From the NCBI GenBank assembly GCA_947625185.1, contig CANQNJ010000010.1, positions 1 to 45,583 on the forward strand: DNA of 45,583 nt. Reading direction: 5' to 3'. The DNA comes from an uncultured Clostridia bacterium (GTDB taxonomy: Bacteria > Bacillota > Clostridia > Christensenellales > CAG-314). Of the stretch, positions 28,780 through 39,100 are shown piece by piece. Position 1 is the first letter of the stretch, and the number at the start of each line of letters is the position of its first letter. The notes below the pieces were generated by a model. The model was not told the DNA's origin. It ran no database searches and saw only the letters and a list, made by a program, of their open reading frames with translations. A program made the translations under genes and the position numbers.

Positions 28780-29655
28780 ATGAGCAAAACAAACAAGAAA
28801 AACACGACGCGGACAGAGTCCGCCTATCAACAACAAACCGCCGCCCCGAGCATGCCGTCGCAATCGAATGGGGCGCAAGGCACGCCCGTGGTGGAAATAA
28901 CGGGTCTGTGCAAGAAATATTCCAAGAAAGCCGACTACGCCGTGCGCGACGTCACGTTCAGCTGCTACGCGGGCGAGATAGTGGGCTTGTTGGGGCACAA
29001 CGGCGCGGGCAAATCCACAACGCTTAAATGTCTGGAAGGCATGCTGCCCTTTGACGAGGGGGAAATACGTATAGACGGTCACGACGTCAGGAGAGACCCG
29101 ATGGCAGCCAAAGCCAATATGGGGTTTGTTACCGACAACCACGCCGTATTCGTCAAGATGACGGGCGTGGAGTACCTTTCCTTTATGTCCACGGTGTACA
29201 AGGTGCCGCAGGAGCTGCGCCGTCAGCGATACGAACAGCTTGAAGAAGTGTTTTGTCTCGGCGACGCGGTAAACAATCTGATAAGCAGCTATTCGCACGG
29301 AATGCGGCAAAAGATATGTATGATGGGCTCCCTTATGCACCAGCCGCGGCTGTGGATACTTGACGAACCGTTGACGGGTCTTGACCCCCGTACAATGAAA
29401 GCCGTACGCGAATATATGAAGGAATATGCCGCCAAGGGCAACTGCATAATATTCAGCTCGCACGCGCTCGGCAACGTGGCTCAGATTTGCGACCGCGTGG
29501 TGCTCATACGCCGCGGTCAGCAGATAGACGCACTCAATATACGCCAAATGATGACGGACAATCCCGACTTCGACTTCGAGAATTACTTCCTCGAAAGCGA
29601 ACGCCTCGCCGAAGAAGAACAGGAACACAAATTGCGGGACGGTGACAGCCAATGA
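28780..29655 (+). CDS. ABC transporter ATP-binding protein
   Basis: 291 residues. After a polar, low-complexity N-terminus of about 35 residues, the ABC domain shows Walker A GHNGAGKST, the Q-loop region replaced by FVTDNHAVF, the signature SSYSHGMRQK (a variant of LSGGQ, here YSHGM), Walker B LWILDEPLTGLD and the switch His in IIFSSHAL. The SxGM-type signature is typical of ABC-2 exporter ATPases (multidrug or antibiotic-export type). AAAGGA precedes the ATG. The gene overlaps the permease by 4 bp (ATGA), so they form one exporter. The C-terminal tail is acidic. The substrate is unknown; the downstream exported protein is a clue. Confidence 0.93.
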   Translation: MSKTNKKNTTRTESAYQQQTAAPSMPSQSNGAQGTPVVEITGLCKKYSKKADYAVRDVTFSCYAGEIVGLLGHNGAGKSTTLKCLEGMLPFDEGEIRIDGHDVRRDPMAAKANMGFVTDNHAVFVKMTGVEYLSFMSTVYKVPQELRRQRYEQLEEVFCLGDAVNNLISSYSHGMRQKICMMGSLMHQPRLWILDEPLTGLDPRTMKAVREYMKEYAAKGNCIIFSSHALGNVAQICDRVVLIRRGQQIDALNIRQMMTDNPDFDFENYFLESERLAEEEQEHKLRDGDSQ

Positions 29656-31412
29656 GAAAACTCAATACGGAACTGATAGGAGCTTTGCTCAAAAAACAGC
29701 GTATCGAGTCGATTTATCGCTACCGTCGCGGACGTTTCGACGTGATGGGTTTCTTGCTGAGCGCATTGCTTATAGCCGCGATCATCGCCTTGTTTGTGGT
29801 GTTTTTCGGCAAGTTTGTCGGCATATATACGCAGGTAAAGGGCGTTTTCGGCGCGGAAGCGGAGGCGATAGTGGGGGAATCCAAACCCACCTTCCATTAC
29901 GATCTGCGCCTATACGAACTGCTGACGCTGTTGTACGCGATAGTTTTTCTGTTTATGACCGCGGGCGCCGTGTCGCAGATAAACCGTCAGATATTCGACG
30001 CGGACGGGGCAAGGCTGTTTTCCGCTATGCCCATAGACGCAACGAGTCTGTATATAGCAAAGATTTTTACGATATATCTGTCGCAATTGTTTATTTCCGC
30101 CATAGTAGTGATTACCGTCAATGTGACAGCCGCGCTCAACGTATTGGGTAACGTTGTCCTCGGGTGGCAATTCTGGCTGGTGACGGCGGTGACGTGCTTT
30201 GTGCTGCCGTTGTTGACCATTGCCGTGGGATCGCTGCTGGCGCTGCCCGTCAATGCGGCGAAACGCTTCTTTAAGGACAGATTTCTGCTCAACTTTCTGT
30301 TGGTGACGGCGATCACGGGCGTGGCGTTTTGGCTGTATTCCATTGTTCTGGACGCCGTCAAGCAAATGCTGTTGGGGGACGACCTCAAATACTTCTTCGA
30401 CGAAAGCAAAATGACGGTTATCGTCAAGACGGTGCAGTGTTTGTATCCCGTCAAGTGGTTGGCGGACCTGCTGCTTGCCAATATCGATCCCGCCCAACAG
30501 GGCATCGGACACAACGCGTTGATCGCGGGACTCGGCATTGCCGCGGTGCTTGTCGTCTGCGTGGTGTTGTCGCTTGTGATGCTTAAATTTATGTTGCAGA
30601 GGGCATTGCAATCGCGCAATACGGGCAGCGGCAATTACTTGCGGCACGGCGGCAATATCCGCAGCGGCAAATACGGGTTTTTTGCGCTCGTCAAGAAGGA
30701 CTTTTTGTTGATTTTCCGCACCCCATCATATATGTTCAGCTATTTTTCGGTGGCAGTGGTAATGCCGTTGATGGTTTACTTCTGCATGACGGTGGGCTCG
30801 TCGCTGATGGAGAGCCTGGTGGGTTTGAAATTGAATTTGGAGCTGGCGCTGTTCCTTACGCTGCTGTTCGGCGCGCTTACCAATATCTTTTGCGCTACCA
30901 ATATCAGCCGCGACGGAGAGATGTTCTATTCCGTCAAGGCGTACCCGTTGAATTACAAGTCGGTGTTCTTTGCGAAGATAGTGTTGTGTCTGGCGGTGAC
31001 TGCGCTGTCGCAGATCGCCAATGCGATAGTACTGTCCTGCACGGGGGAGCTTAGTTGGTACGGCGGATTGTTCGTCTTTGCGGTGGGCACGACGTTCGGC
31101 TTCGTCAATATTTGCGTAGCCACGCGTTACGACTTCGATCACGCGCATTTCTCCACCGACGAGGACGGCGAGATCAAGGAGTCGAGCGGAGTGGTGTCGA
31201 CGGTTATCGTATTCGGTATGGTAACGGCGTTTGTCGTGGGCGGCACGCTGTTTATCGCAAGAGTGCTTACCGAACTTAATCAAAAAGGTATGGAATGGCT
31301 GACGTACGTCCTCGGCGCGGCGGTCTCCGTCATATGCGCCGTTGCGGCATACCTCTATTTTGTGTCTAAGTTGGGCGACAAATATTATCGCTTTGAAGGA
31401 GGAGAGATCTGA
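29652..31412 (+). CDS. ABC-2 type transporter permease
   Basis: 586 residues, with about 12 hydrophobic helices (for example near 33-58, 93-117, 140-160, 170-197, 216-235, 281-310, 395-415, 470-490, 520-545 and 555-575) in two similar halves, each preceded by a basic amphipathic stretch (RRGRFDVMGF and KKDFLLIFRTPSYM). This is the layout of large ABC-2 family exporter permeases. It overlaps the ATPase gene by 4 bp and the next gene by 1 bp (TGATG). It is larger than many ABC-2 permeases, consistent with both membrane halves fused in one chain. Confidence 0.87.
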   Translation: MRKLNTELIGALLKKQRIESIYRYRRGRFDVMGFLLSALLIAAIIALFVVFFGKFVGIYTQVKGVFGAEAEAIVGESKPTFHYDLRLYELLTLLYAIVFLFMTAGAVSQINRQIFDADGARLFSAMPIDATSLYIAKIFTIYLSQLFISAIVVITVNVTAALNVLGNVVLGWQFWLVTAVTCFVLPLLTIAVGSLLALPVNAAKRFFKDRFLLNFLLVTAITGVAFWLYSIVLDAVKQMLLGDDLKYFFDESKMTVIVKTVQCLYPVKWLADLLLANIDPAQQGIGHNALIAGLGIAAVLVVCVVLSLVMLKFMLQRALQSRNTGSGNYLRHGGNIRSGKYGFFALVKKDFLLIFRTPSYMFSYFSVAVVMPLMVYFCMTVGSSLMESLVGLKLNLELALFLTLLFGALTNIFCATNISRDGEMFYSVKAYPLNYKSVFFAKIVLCLAVTALSQIANAIVLSCTGELSWYGGLFVFAVGTTFGFVNICVATRYDFDHAHFSTDEDGEIKESSGVVSTVIVFGMVTAFVVGGTLFIARVLTELNQKGMEWLTYVLGAAVSVICAVAAYLYFVSKLGDKYYRFEGGEI

Positions 31413-34400
31413 TGAGAAAAACAGTTATCGCATTGATAATAGTGTTGCCGATGATTTTCGTCCTGGTGGTTTTTTCATCGCTGAATATCGTCAGCATAAG
31501 CGTCCCCGTCTCGGTCAGCGGAATACGCATTTACGCCGACGAGGAAATATTGGCAGAGGGCGAAGCGCTGTATGTGGATATGGCGGATAATAACACGAAT
31601 CACACCATTCGCGCCAAAGTGGAACCGGACAACGCCTCGGAGCAGGGGTATATTCTGGAATGCGACAACGAGAACGTGCTTACTGTCGATAAAGAAGGAA
31701 AACTGAAAGCGGTGGGCGAAGGAACCGCCACCGTCAAGGCTACCAGCAAGGACAAGGGCTTTACGGCAAGCGTCCCCGTCGTGGTGACTTCCTCCAAGGC
31801 GTACGGAGTAACTTTCTCCCTTTATGACAGCGACGGCAACAACGTGCCGTTGACCAACATCAATTCCACGTATACGGCGTCGGGACTGAAAGTGGGCAAT
31901 TACTCTTACAAAGTGAACGTTATCGGCGGAGATTCCTCCGAATACACACTTGAATCAGATGACAAATATCAGGCAATCGTCAATGAGGGCAGCGAGAGCA
32001 TTATGTTGCCGTTCAGCGGCAGGACGTCGTTGACGCTTACCGTCGATGACGCTATCATCAGCACTATGACGGGCAACATAACGGGCAAACTCACGCGCAC
32101 GATAAATCTCAATGTGGACAAGGTCAGTTCGGATACGGGCATCGTGGTAAACGGCGTCGCGGACGGCAATACCGTGTTGCTCGCCAACGGCGCAACGCAA
32201 ACGACAATGTATGTGGAATGTCGCGGCGAACCGCAATTGACGGGCAGAGGCGTCAAAGCCAAATGTCTCAGTCACAATCCGGACAAAACCGCTCGCGCAG
32301 CCGCCGACGAACGTCATGTATTGAATGTGACTTTGGAAGAAAACTTCGAAGGAGAGGACGTCGAAGCCACATTGAGCGCCAACGGTCGGGACGTCCCCGT
32401 CAGACTGAGATTTTCCGAATTCGACTTTAAGCTGAGATCCGCCGTAATTGAAGAGACAAATGCCGACGCTTACAGCTCCGTCATATTGAAGGATACCTCC
32501 ACGGTGTTTTATGCCGTGCCGGCAGTGGATCTGCAAGACGTCGAATATGAATGGACGACGTCGGACGGGCTGAGTCTGGATTATTCGGAAACAAGCGGCA
32601 AATGCTCTTTCCGCGCGGAGCAAAGCACAAGTCAAGGCAGACCGTACACAGTAACCGTCAAAGCCAAGCGCAAGATCAACGACAACGAATATAAATATAT
32701 CGGCGTTGCCAAGACGTTGACGGTAACGGTCACGACGAAGATAAACAGTATCTGGATAAACAACAAAGTAAATGTGGACCTGGCGGAACGCTATACGGTG
32801 GGCGGCAGGAAGTACGACGTAAACGGCAATCTTGTCGATAACAACGACTACTCGATAGATATTACCGTAACCAAGAAAGGCGAGACCCTGCCCGTAAAGA
32901 ATGACTTTGAGGGGATTGACTTCATCGTGGAGTCCGATTCCGGACAGGCAATTGCGGAAGTGCAGCCCGTAAACGGCAAGCAATATCTCGTGATCAAGGG
33001 AACGGGAGCTATCACCGTTACCGTGCGTTGGCAATACAACGAGGTGTTCGGAGGCAACGCGACGCAGTCCATCAAGCTCAACGTCGTCGAGGATGCGGTC
33101 CAGGTGGGCAACTATGCCGATCTTCGCAAAGCAACCGACGAAGGACGCAAGGTGGTGCTTACCGACAATATTATGTTGGGCAGCCAAGCGGACAACAAAA
33201 CTGCGTTGTCGCCAGAAGTACGCCAAGAAATCATAGCGGAGCATAAATATCGCTCCACCTACAATACGGAATTCTACAAATACGACAAAAACCATACCCC
33301 GGACCAGGTATACGTGCAATATGCAATGGAATTCAAAGCGGACGTTTACGGCAACGGGTTCAATCTGGACGCGGAGTACTTCACCAACGCGGTGGACGCC
33401 GCCGGTACGCCGACGATTTTCCGCGGACCGTTGGTGTTTGTGGAATACAAAGCCGTTGCAGCCGTCGCGGGACAGGACAATATAGCGTTTCTTATCCGTA
33501 CCGACGGAGTAAAGCTGTACGGCGTCAATCTGTTGGGGTGCAGCGACGAATCCCTTTACGAAGATGACAAAAACGGCAATGCGACATACCAATTGAACAA
33601 ACTCAACAAGTTGGGCACGACGTTGGAGATCAACGCCGACTGCGAGATAATCAATTGCCGCATACGCAACGGGCGCAACGTGGTGCGGGTGTACGGCGGC
33701 AATAGCGAAGGTTTGTCGTACTTTGTCCAAGCCATCCCGTCCGTTGACGTCGACGCGCACGATCAGATCAAGGTGACGATCGACGGATGCGTGATTACGC
33801 AGGGCAGAGAGTTTTTGGTCAAGGTGGGCGCCAACAAGGCGTTGCAAGCCAACAACAGAAACGGACAGGAACCCGTCCTCAGGGACGAACGCGGCAACGC
33901 ATATTCCGAGAAGTCCAAGTCGGTAGGAGGAAAAACTTACTACACCAACAATTACGATTTGGGCGAAGTCGACGAGGACAGTTTCTTCTACAAGCGTTAT
34001 GTAATGACGGACCTTACGCTGCGCGATACCGTTTTGGAAACCAGCGGTTTGTTCTGCGTCGGCGTGGAAAGCAATTTCTCGGGCGCATTGCTCTATGAGG
34101 GTGTGGCAAAGATGACGGGCGATATTGCCGCTTATGCCAAGATAACAGAGTCCTGGCGTCATTCCGGCGCGACATCCTTTGCAAGCATTTTACGCTTGGA
34201 GGGGGACGTACGCACCTACGATTGGAAGGATATCGCCAATGTGGACAGCAGCACTCTTATCGAACCCGTGGGCGAGGGTGCGCTTAGCGAATTGATGAAG
34301 TTCGACGTTTCCGCTATGCTGCGCGAAGTGGACGGCGATCCCGATTACGCCAAATTGTTGTACAAGACGTCCGACGGCAATACGTTTGTTCACGGCGGAA

Positions 34401-34690
34401 TAGCGTTTTACGGCGGCGGTCGCAACTATTCGCAGCTGATCCTCGATCTCGACGATGATCTTGCCGATATGGAACACTTGTCCATCAATATAGCGCAATT
34501 CGCCGCTTCCGAGGACAATGCCATTGTCAGCCGTCAGGCGCAATTGCTGCCTTATGCGGCGGGCACTCACGACTTCAACTTCTGGCTGTACTCGGCGAAC
34601 GGCGCCAACAATTACGACAAGCAGTTAAGCGACGGCAGCAACGGCGTCAAGTATTCCGGCGTCGCCGCCAAGCCGCTTTTAGGCAATTGA
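31412..34690 (+). CDS. Large exported protein with a Big_2-like domain
   Basis: 1092 residues. Residues about 5-27 form one hydrophobic anchor or uncleaved signal (VIALIIVLPMIFVLVVF). A Big_2-like Ig domain follows (about 37-127, with LTVDKEGKLKAVGEGTATVK). A repetitive beta-rich middle precedes a stretch from about 563 (VGNYADLRKATDEG) with the look of a pectin-lyase-type beta-helix (NIMLGS, GNGFNLDAEYF, CEIINCRIRNGRNVVRVYG). No C-terminal anchor or sorting signal is seen. Its start overlaps the permease stop, so it belongs to the ABC operon: it may be an extracytoplasmic subunit of the transporter or its passenger. Confidence 0.83.
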   Translation: MRKTVIALIIVLPMIFVLVVFSSLNIVSISVPVSVSGIRIYADEEILAEGEALYVDMADNNTNHTIRAKVEPDNASEQGYILECDNENVLTVDKEGKLKAVGEGTATVKATSKDKGFTASVPVVVTSSKAYGVTFSLYDSDGNNVPLTNINSTYTASGLKVGNYSYKVNVIGGDSSEYTLESDDKYQAIVNEGSESIMLPFSGRTSLTLTVDDAIISTMTGNITGKLTRTINLNVDKVSSDTGIVVNGVADGNTVLLANGATQTTMYVECRGEPQLTGRGVKAKCLSHNPDKTARAAADERHVLNVTLEENFEGEDVEATLSANGRDVPVRLRFSEFDFKLRSAVIEETNADAYSSVILKDTSTVFYAVPAVDLQDVEYEWTTSDGLSLDYSETSGKCSFRAEQSTSQGRPYTVTVKAKRKINDNEYKYIGVAKTLTVTVTTKINSIWINNKVNVDLAERYTVGGRKYDVNGNLVDNNDYSIDITVTKKGETLPVKNDFEGIDFIVESDSGQAIAEVQPVNGKQYLVIKGTGAITVTVRWQYNEVFGGNATQSIKLNVVEDAVQVGNYADLRKATDEGRKVVLTDNIMLGSQADNKTALSPEVRQEIIAEHKYRSTYNTEFYKYDKNHTPDQVYVQYAMEFKADVYGNGFNLDAEYFTNAVDAAGTPTIFRGPLVFVEYKAVAAVAGQDNIAFLIRTDGVKLYGVNLLGCSDESLYEDDKNGNATYQLNKLNKLGTTLEINADCEIINCRIRNGRNVVRVYGGNSEGLSYFVQAIPSVDVDAHDQIKVTIDGCVITQGREFLVKVGANKALQANNRNGQEPVLRDERGNAYSEKSKSVGGKTYYTNNYDLGEVDEDSFFYKRYVMTDLTLRDTVLETSGLFCVGVESNFSGALLYEGVAKMTGDIAAYAKITESWRHSGATSFASILRLEGDVRTYDWKDIANVDSSTLIEPVGEGALSELMKFDVSAMLREVDGDPDYAKLLYKTSDGNTFVHGGIAFYGGGRNYSQLILDLDDDLADMEHLSINIAQFAASEDNAIVSRQAQLLPYAAGTHDFNFWLYSANGANNYDKQLSDGSNGVKYSGVAAKPLLGN

Positions 34691-34719
34691 TCTGCCGACC
34701 ACAAAATCCATGTAAAAGA

Positions 34720-34752
34720 AAAAGCTGAAACATCGCAAATGTTTCAGCTTTT
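34720..34752. terminator. Bidirectional terminator between convergent surface genes
   Basis: A 14-bp perfect stem (34720-34733, 34739-34752) with loop CGCAA, A-rich on the left and T4 on the right. Confidence 0.9.
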
Positions 34753-34797
34753 GTCGTATATCGAAGTCGGGTTTGCGCTTATGCGCACGACAAACCG

Positions 34798-35952
34798 TTA
34801 TTCGGCGGTCGTTTGCGGGTAGGCAAGCGCGTTCCATACGGAATCAACGTACTTACTGAATTCATAACTCAGATATCCCGAGCGGAAGCGGATCGTGGTG
34901 TATTTGTGCGTGTCAGACGCTTGCATCGTGTCGATAATGTTGCCGTTTGCGTCCTTGGCTTTATCGGGAATGTTTTCCTGCACCAGATAAGCCATTCCGT
35001 TGAGCGTGACATACACGGCGTTGACGCTGACCTTCTGCTCGCGGTTGTTGACGCTGTCGGTTATTACCATCGGCGAATTGTATACAAATCCGAATCTTGC
35101 CACAACCAACTCTCCCGTCGTCGGGTCGAAAACCTGCACCGCGGGGTTGTCCTGAAAGCTCGTTTCGGTCTTTTCCAGACTGCGTATATAGGTAAGCAAT
35201 TGATTGGAATCGATAAATGACGCATTGCGACCGAGCTTGTATTCGGTGGTTTCATCGTTGACTGTGACCTTGGCTATCGGGCGTTTTCCGCTGTAATCGT
35301 ATTCCGTTTTGACGGTGTATTTGCTTGCCGTTTGTTTTGCGACGCCAACATAGAATCCGTCGGATATCGTTTCAGAGTTAAACGGTTTCTGCGTATTGTC
35401 CGCAAATGTGACGCTTGTCTTGATGACGGATTTGAGTATTACCTTGTCGTCGGCTTTTTCGAGGGACGTAGCGGTTATTTCCTCGTCGGAAGCCATCAGC
35501 GCTTCGAGTTCCTGCCAACCGTCGCGCTCCGTCAATCTGACTTCTTCGCCGCGTTGAGACTTGGATACCTTGTTATATTGAACATACAGCGTTTGTTCCG
35601 TGGTGACGACCCATCTGTCCGTTGTACTCTTTACTATCTCCATAGAGTACGAACCGTCCACGGCATAGGGCATTATCTCGTCGCGAGAAGAGAATATTTC
35701 GCCCGGTATTGCTACATCTTTGGTAAACGTAACGCCGTTATAGAGGTTGTTGTCTTCGTAAGTTTTGAATACTTTTCCGTCCGAGTTGTCGTCGGCGAAG
35801 TCTGCCAGCGACACGCGGAAGGTATACGTTTCGTTGGGCGCGTCGTTTTCCCATCTGATCAGTATCTTGGTTGCTTCCGTCTGATTGCAAGCAACGAGTA
35901 TTGCCGCAACGGCGATTATCATCAGCAGCAGTAATGCGATTTTCCTTTTCAT
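34798..35952 (-). CDS. Lipoprotein of unknown function
   Basis: 384 residues from ATG 35952 (GGAG 7 bp upstream; the frame is open upstream to 36174 but that part is not coding-like). The signal MKRKIALLLLMIIAVAAILVAC ends in lipobox LVAC with Cys22. The mature part is beta-rich with charged stretches (for example DDKVILKSVIKTSVTFADN and TVNDETTEYKLGRNASFID) and matches no family I recognise. It converges on the ABC/exported-protein operon and shares its terminator. Another lipoprotein is at 28010, so this part of the chromosome is rich in surface proteins. Confidence 0.85.
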   Translation of the reverse strand: MKRKIALLLLMIIAVAAILVACNQTEATKILIRWENDAPNETYTFRVSLADFADDNSDGKVFKTYEDNNLYNGVTFTKDVAIPGEIFSSRDEIMPYAVDGSYSMEIVKSTTDRWVVTTEQTLYVQYNKVSKSQRGEEVRLTERDGWQELEALMASDEEITATSLEKADDKVILKSVIKTSVTFADNTQKPFNSETISDGFYVGVAKQTASKYTVKTEYDYSGKRPIAKVTVNDETTEYKLGRNASFIDSNQLLTYIRSLEKTETSFQDNPAVQVFDPTTGELVVARFGFVYNSPMVITDSVNNREQKVSVNAVYVTLNGMAYLVQENIPDKAKDANGNIIDTMQASDTHKYTTIRFRSGYLSYEFSKYVDSVWNALAYPQTTAE

Positions 35953-36025
35953 AGTTACTCCGTAATGTTTTTCGACAACGGGCACCGAATATTGCACGTG
36001 CCCAATCGTCGTATATGTAAATATG

Positions 36026-36054
36026 ATTATACCATATATCCGTATAATTTGCAA
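36026..36054 (-). promoter_or_regulatory. sigma-A promoter of the lipoprotein gene
   Basis: On the minus strand TTGCAA (36054-36049), 17 bp, TATAAT (36031-36026), with TGG before the -10 (extended -10). The start would be near 36019, a 66-nt leader. Between this and the addB promoter (36055-36158) there are two small inverted repeats (CCGACGG 36095-36101 with CCGTCGG 36108-36114, and ATGCGTC/GACGCAT near 36132-36152) and no gene. Confidence 0.8.
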
Positions 36055-36158
36055 ACTGTTATTTGCATGTCGTCGGCGAAGCCGATTTTGCTTGCCGACG
36101 GGATATGCCGTCGGGCACGTCAAGTCTCGCAATGCGTCGTTTTTGACGCATATTGCTG

Positions 36159-36187
36159 TTGTCAATTTCCGCAAAAGATGATAAAAT
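36159..36187 (+). promoter_or_regulatory. Promoter of addBA, leaderless arrangement
   Basis: TTGTCA (36159-36164), 17 bp, TAAAAT (36182-36187). The expected start, 6-8 bp past the -10, coincides with the addB ATG at 36195. Confidence 0.65.
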
Positions 36188-36194
36188 AAGTTAT

Positions 36195-39100
36195 ATGATT
36201 ACAATTTATAAGACAAATACAATGGCGGACGCCTCCGCCTATATAATCGACGCCCTGTCGCGCGTGGACAAGACGGCATTGGATACGACGCACACCGTTA
36301 TCGTGCCCGATCGCGCGTCGTTGGAAGCGGAGCGGGCTTTACTTGCCGCATTGGGCGGAAGTATCAACGTTCGGGTCAAGACTTTTCGTCGGTTGGCTGC
36401 CGACATTTTGCCCAAGTACGATTATTTGTCCAAGCAGGCGGGCATCATGGCACTTTCGAGCATCATCAAGGACAACAAGGACAAATTGACTTGTTTCACA
36501 AAGGGCGTGGAAACGCCGGGTTTTGTGGAGAATATCTACAACACCATCGGTATGATGAAGTACTGTCGCATTACCCCTGCTATGCTCGACAGGCAGCTGC
36601 CCAAGGGCGTAAGCGGCAAGGCAAAGGATATTGCTCTTCTGTACGGCAAATATCTGGAATACACTCGCGACCGTTTTATCGATTCCGCAGACAAGTTGGA
36701 CCTGCTGTGCGACGCCGTCGCCGATACGGATTTTGCGGCAAACGGGTATTTTTATCTTTATGACTTCGACAATTTCTCCGTTCAGGAATTCGGCATAGTG
36801 GAGCAGCTGATGTTGAGAAGCCGCGGCGTGACGGTGGCGTGCTGCGTCGGCGAGGGGTATGCCGATCGGTTGCTGTATCTCAACGATATATACAACGGAC
36901 TGACGGAGATATGCCGCCGCAACGGCATAACGCCGAATATAGTTACGGGCAAGAGATATGCTCACGCGTACGCAGGGCAAATAGGCGACAACCTTTTCCG
37001 TTATACCGACGCAAGCGCGATCGAGTCGGGAGATTACGTTGAGATATTCGAGGGCGCCACGCGCCATGACGAGGTATATGCGCTTGCCTGCAAAGTACAG
37101 CAATATGTACGACATGGGGGCAGATATCGGGATATTTACGCCGTCACGAGCGACGTCGCCAAGTATTCCAACGCCATTTCTTCCGTCTTTGACAGATTTG
37201 ACATTCCGTACTTTTGCGACAGGCAGTACGTGCTTGCGGATCATCCTTACGCGCGGTTTATCGTGGATTATCTCACCCTTTGCCGCAACAACGGCAAGCT
37301 GAATAACGTCCTGTCCTTTGTCAAAAATCCGCTTTTTTGCGAGTCGGACGACGACGCGCGCGACGACGTATTTTTGTTTGAAAATTATTGCCTGAAATAC
37401 AACGTTTCTTACAGATACGACAATTTCACTTTGGGCAGAGACGAACAATATTTTGCGAGGGCAAATGCCTTCCGCGAGAGGTTTAACGAGCTATATTGTA
37501 CACTTAAAGCGCCCAGCTCCGCTACCGTCGACGAATATGTCGAATTTGTGCGCACTCTCTTGCGACACTGCCGTTTGGACGACGCCAACTCTCGCCTCGC
37601 CGATTTGCAGGAGAAGGCGGGCTTCGCTTTCGAGAGCAAAGTCACGTCGCAGGCTGCGGACAAAACGGAGAGCGTATTGGTGCAGGCGGAGAAAGTGTTG
37701 GGCGGACGATACGTCAAGCTCGACGAGTTCATAAAGCAGCTTACCGCCGCTCTCGCCGCCGTCAGGATATCCGTCATTCCCGTTTACAACGATTGCGTTA
37801 TTTTCGCCAATATGGCAAAGGCGCGCAAGCACGACGTTCGCTTTCTGGCTTTGCTCGGCGCCAACCGAGGCGCCATGCCCATTGTCAAGAGCGACACCAA
37901 TCTGCTTACCGATCGCAACATCAGGGATCTGGCGTCTGCGGGGATAAATGCGGAGCCGCTCATCCTCACGGAAAACAGGCGTGAACGTTTCAGCCTGTTT
38001 CAGCTGCTGTTGGAGCCGACGGACAAGCTGTATGTTTCTTATGCCGCGTCCGACGGTGCGGACAAACTTATGCCCTCTTCGTTTGTAAGAGAGCTGTGCG
38101 CGCTGTTTACCCGCAACGGTAAACCGCTTGCCCCGACGGTAAGGGCGGACGAAGATATATATACCGAAAAGCAAGCCGTTTTCAAACTTGTGGAGAGCAA
38201 ACGTAAACTCAAAGATCGTCAAACCGTCGATCTGCCCTCCTGTCGTGCGTTGGAAACGCTTTTTGCAAAGAAGATCGCAAGGTACGAACAGACCGACGAG
38301 GGCAGGTCGATAAGGGTGCGGCGCGGAGAGGAACTGTATCTCAAAGGGTCCGCCACCAGCGTCAGTCAATTGACGGATTTCTTCAAGTGTCCGTATCGTT
38401 TCTATATCCAATACGGACTTAACGTCAAGCCGCGCACTGTCGCCGAGCTGAAATCCAGCGATCTCGGCAACGTGTTGCACGCCGTTCTGGAAACGTATGT
38501 GCGTGATATGGACGTAGACGAATCGGACGAAGTTACCGAGCGCATTGCCAAGAAGAAATTCGACGAAGCGATGAATGACGACTTCTATCGGGGATTGCGT
38601 AACGACGTCAAGATGGCGGGCGTGCTTGTTCAACTGAAATCGGAAAGCGTCCGCATGTGCAAGGTCGTCAAGAAACAACTCCGCGATTCCGACTTTGTCA
38701 ATTATGCCACGGAGCTGTCTTTCGGCGGAGGCAGCGGACTTGCGCCCGTCGTTGTGACGTTTGACGGCGGCAAGTTCAATCTTGTGGGCAAGATAGACCG
38801 CGTGGACGTGTGGCAGGACAGATTTATCGTTATCGACTACAAGAGCGGCGCCAATGCCGCCCACTACGGAGAAAAGGAACTGTACATCGGGCACAAAATG
38901 CAGCTTCCCGTGTACGTCAAGGCGGTGCAGGATCTTACGGGCAAGAGACCGGCGGGCTTTTATTACTTCAATATGCACGACAACTTCACTGCGGCGGGCG
39001 CAAGCGACGACTACGTCTACAATGGCAGAACGCTCAACGACGTTGCGGTTGCCGCGCGGATAGATCGCAATCTCCCCGTTACGGGCAGCGCCAAGTTGGG

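Noticed and set aside
31955..34162. A 735-codon open frame antisense to the 1092-residue exported protein
   Set aside because: Same codon-usage effect; no recognisable motifs and no binding site.
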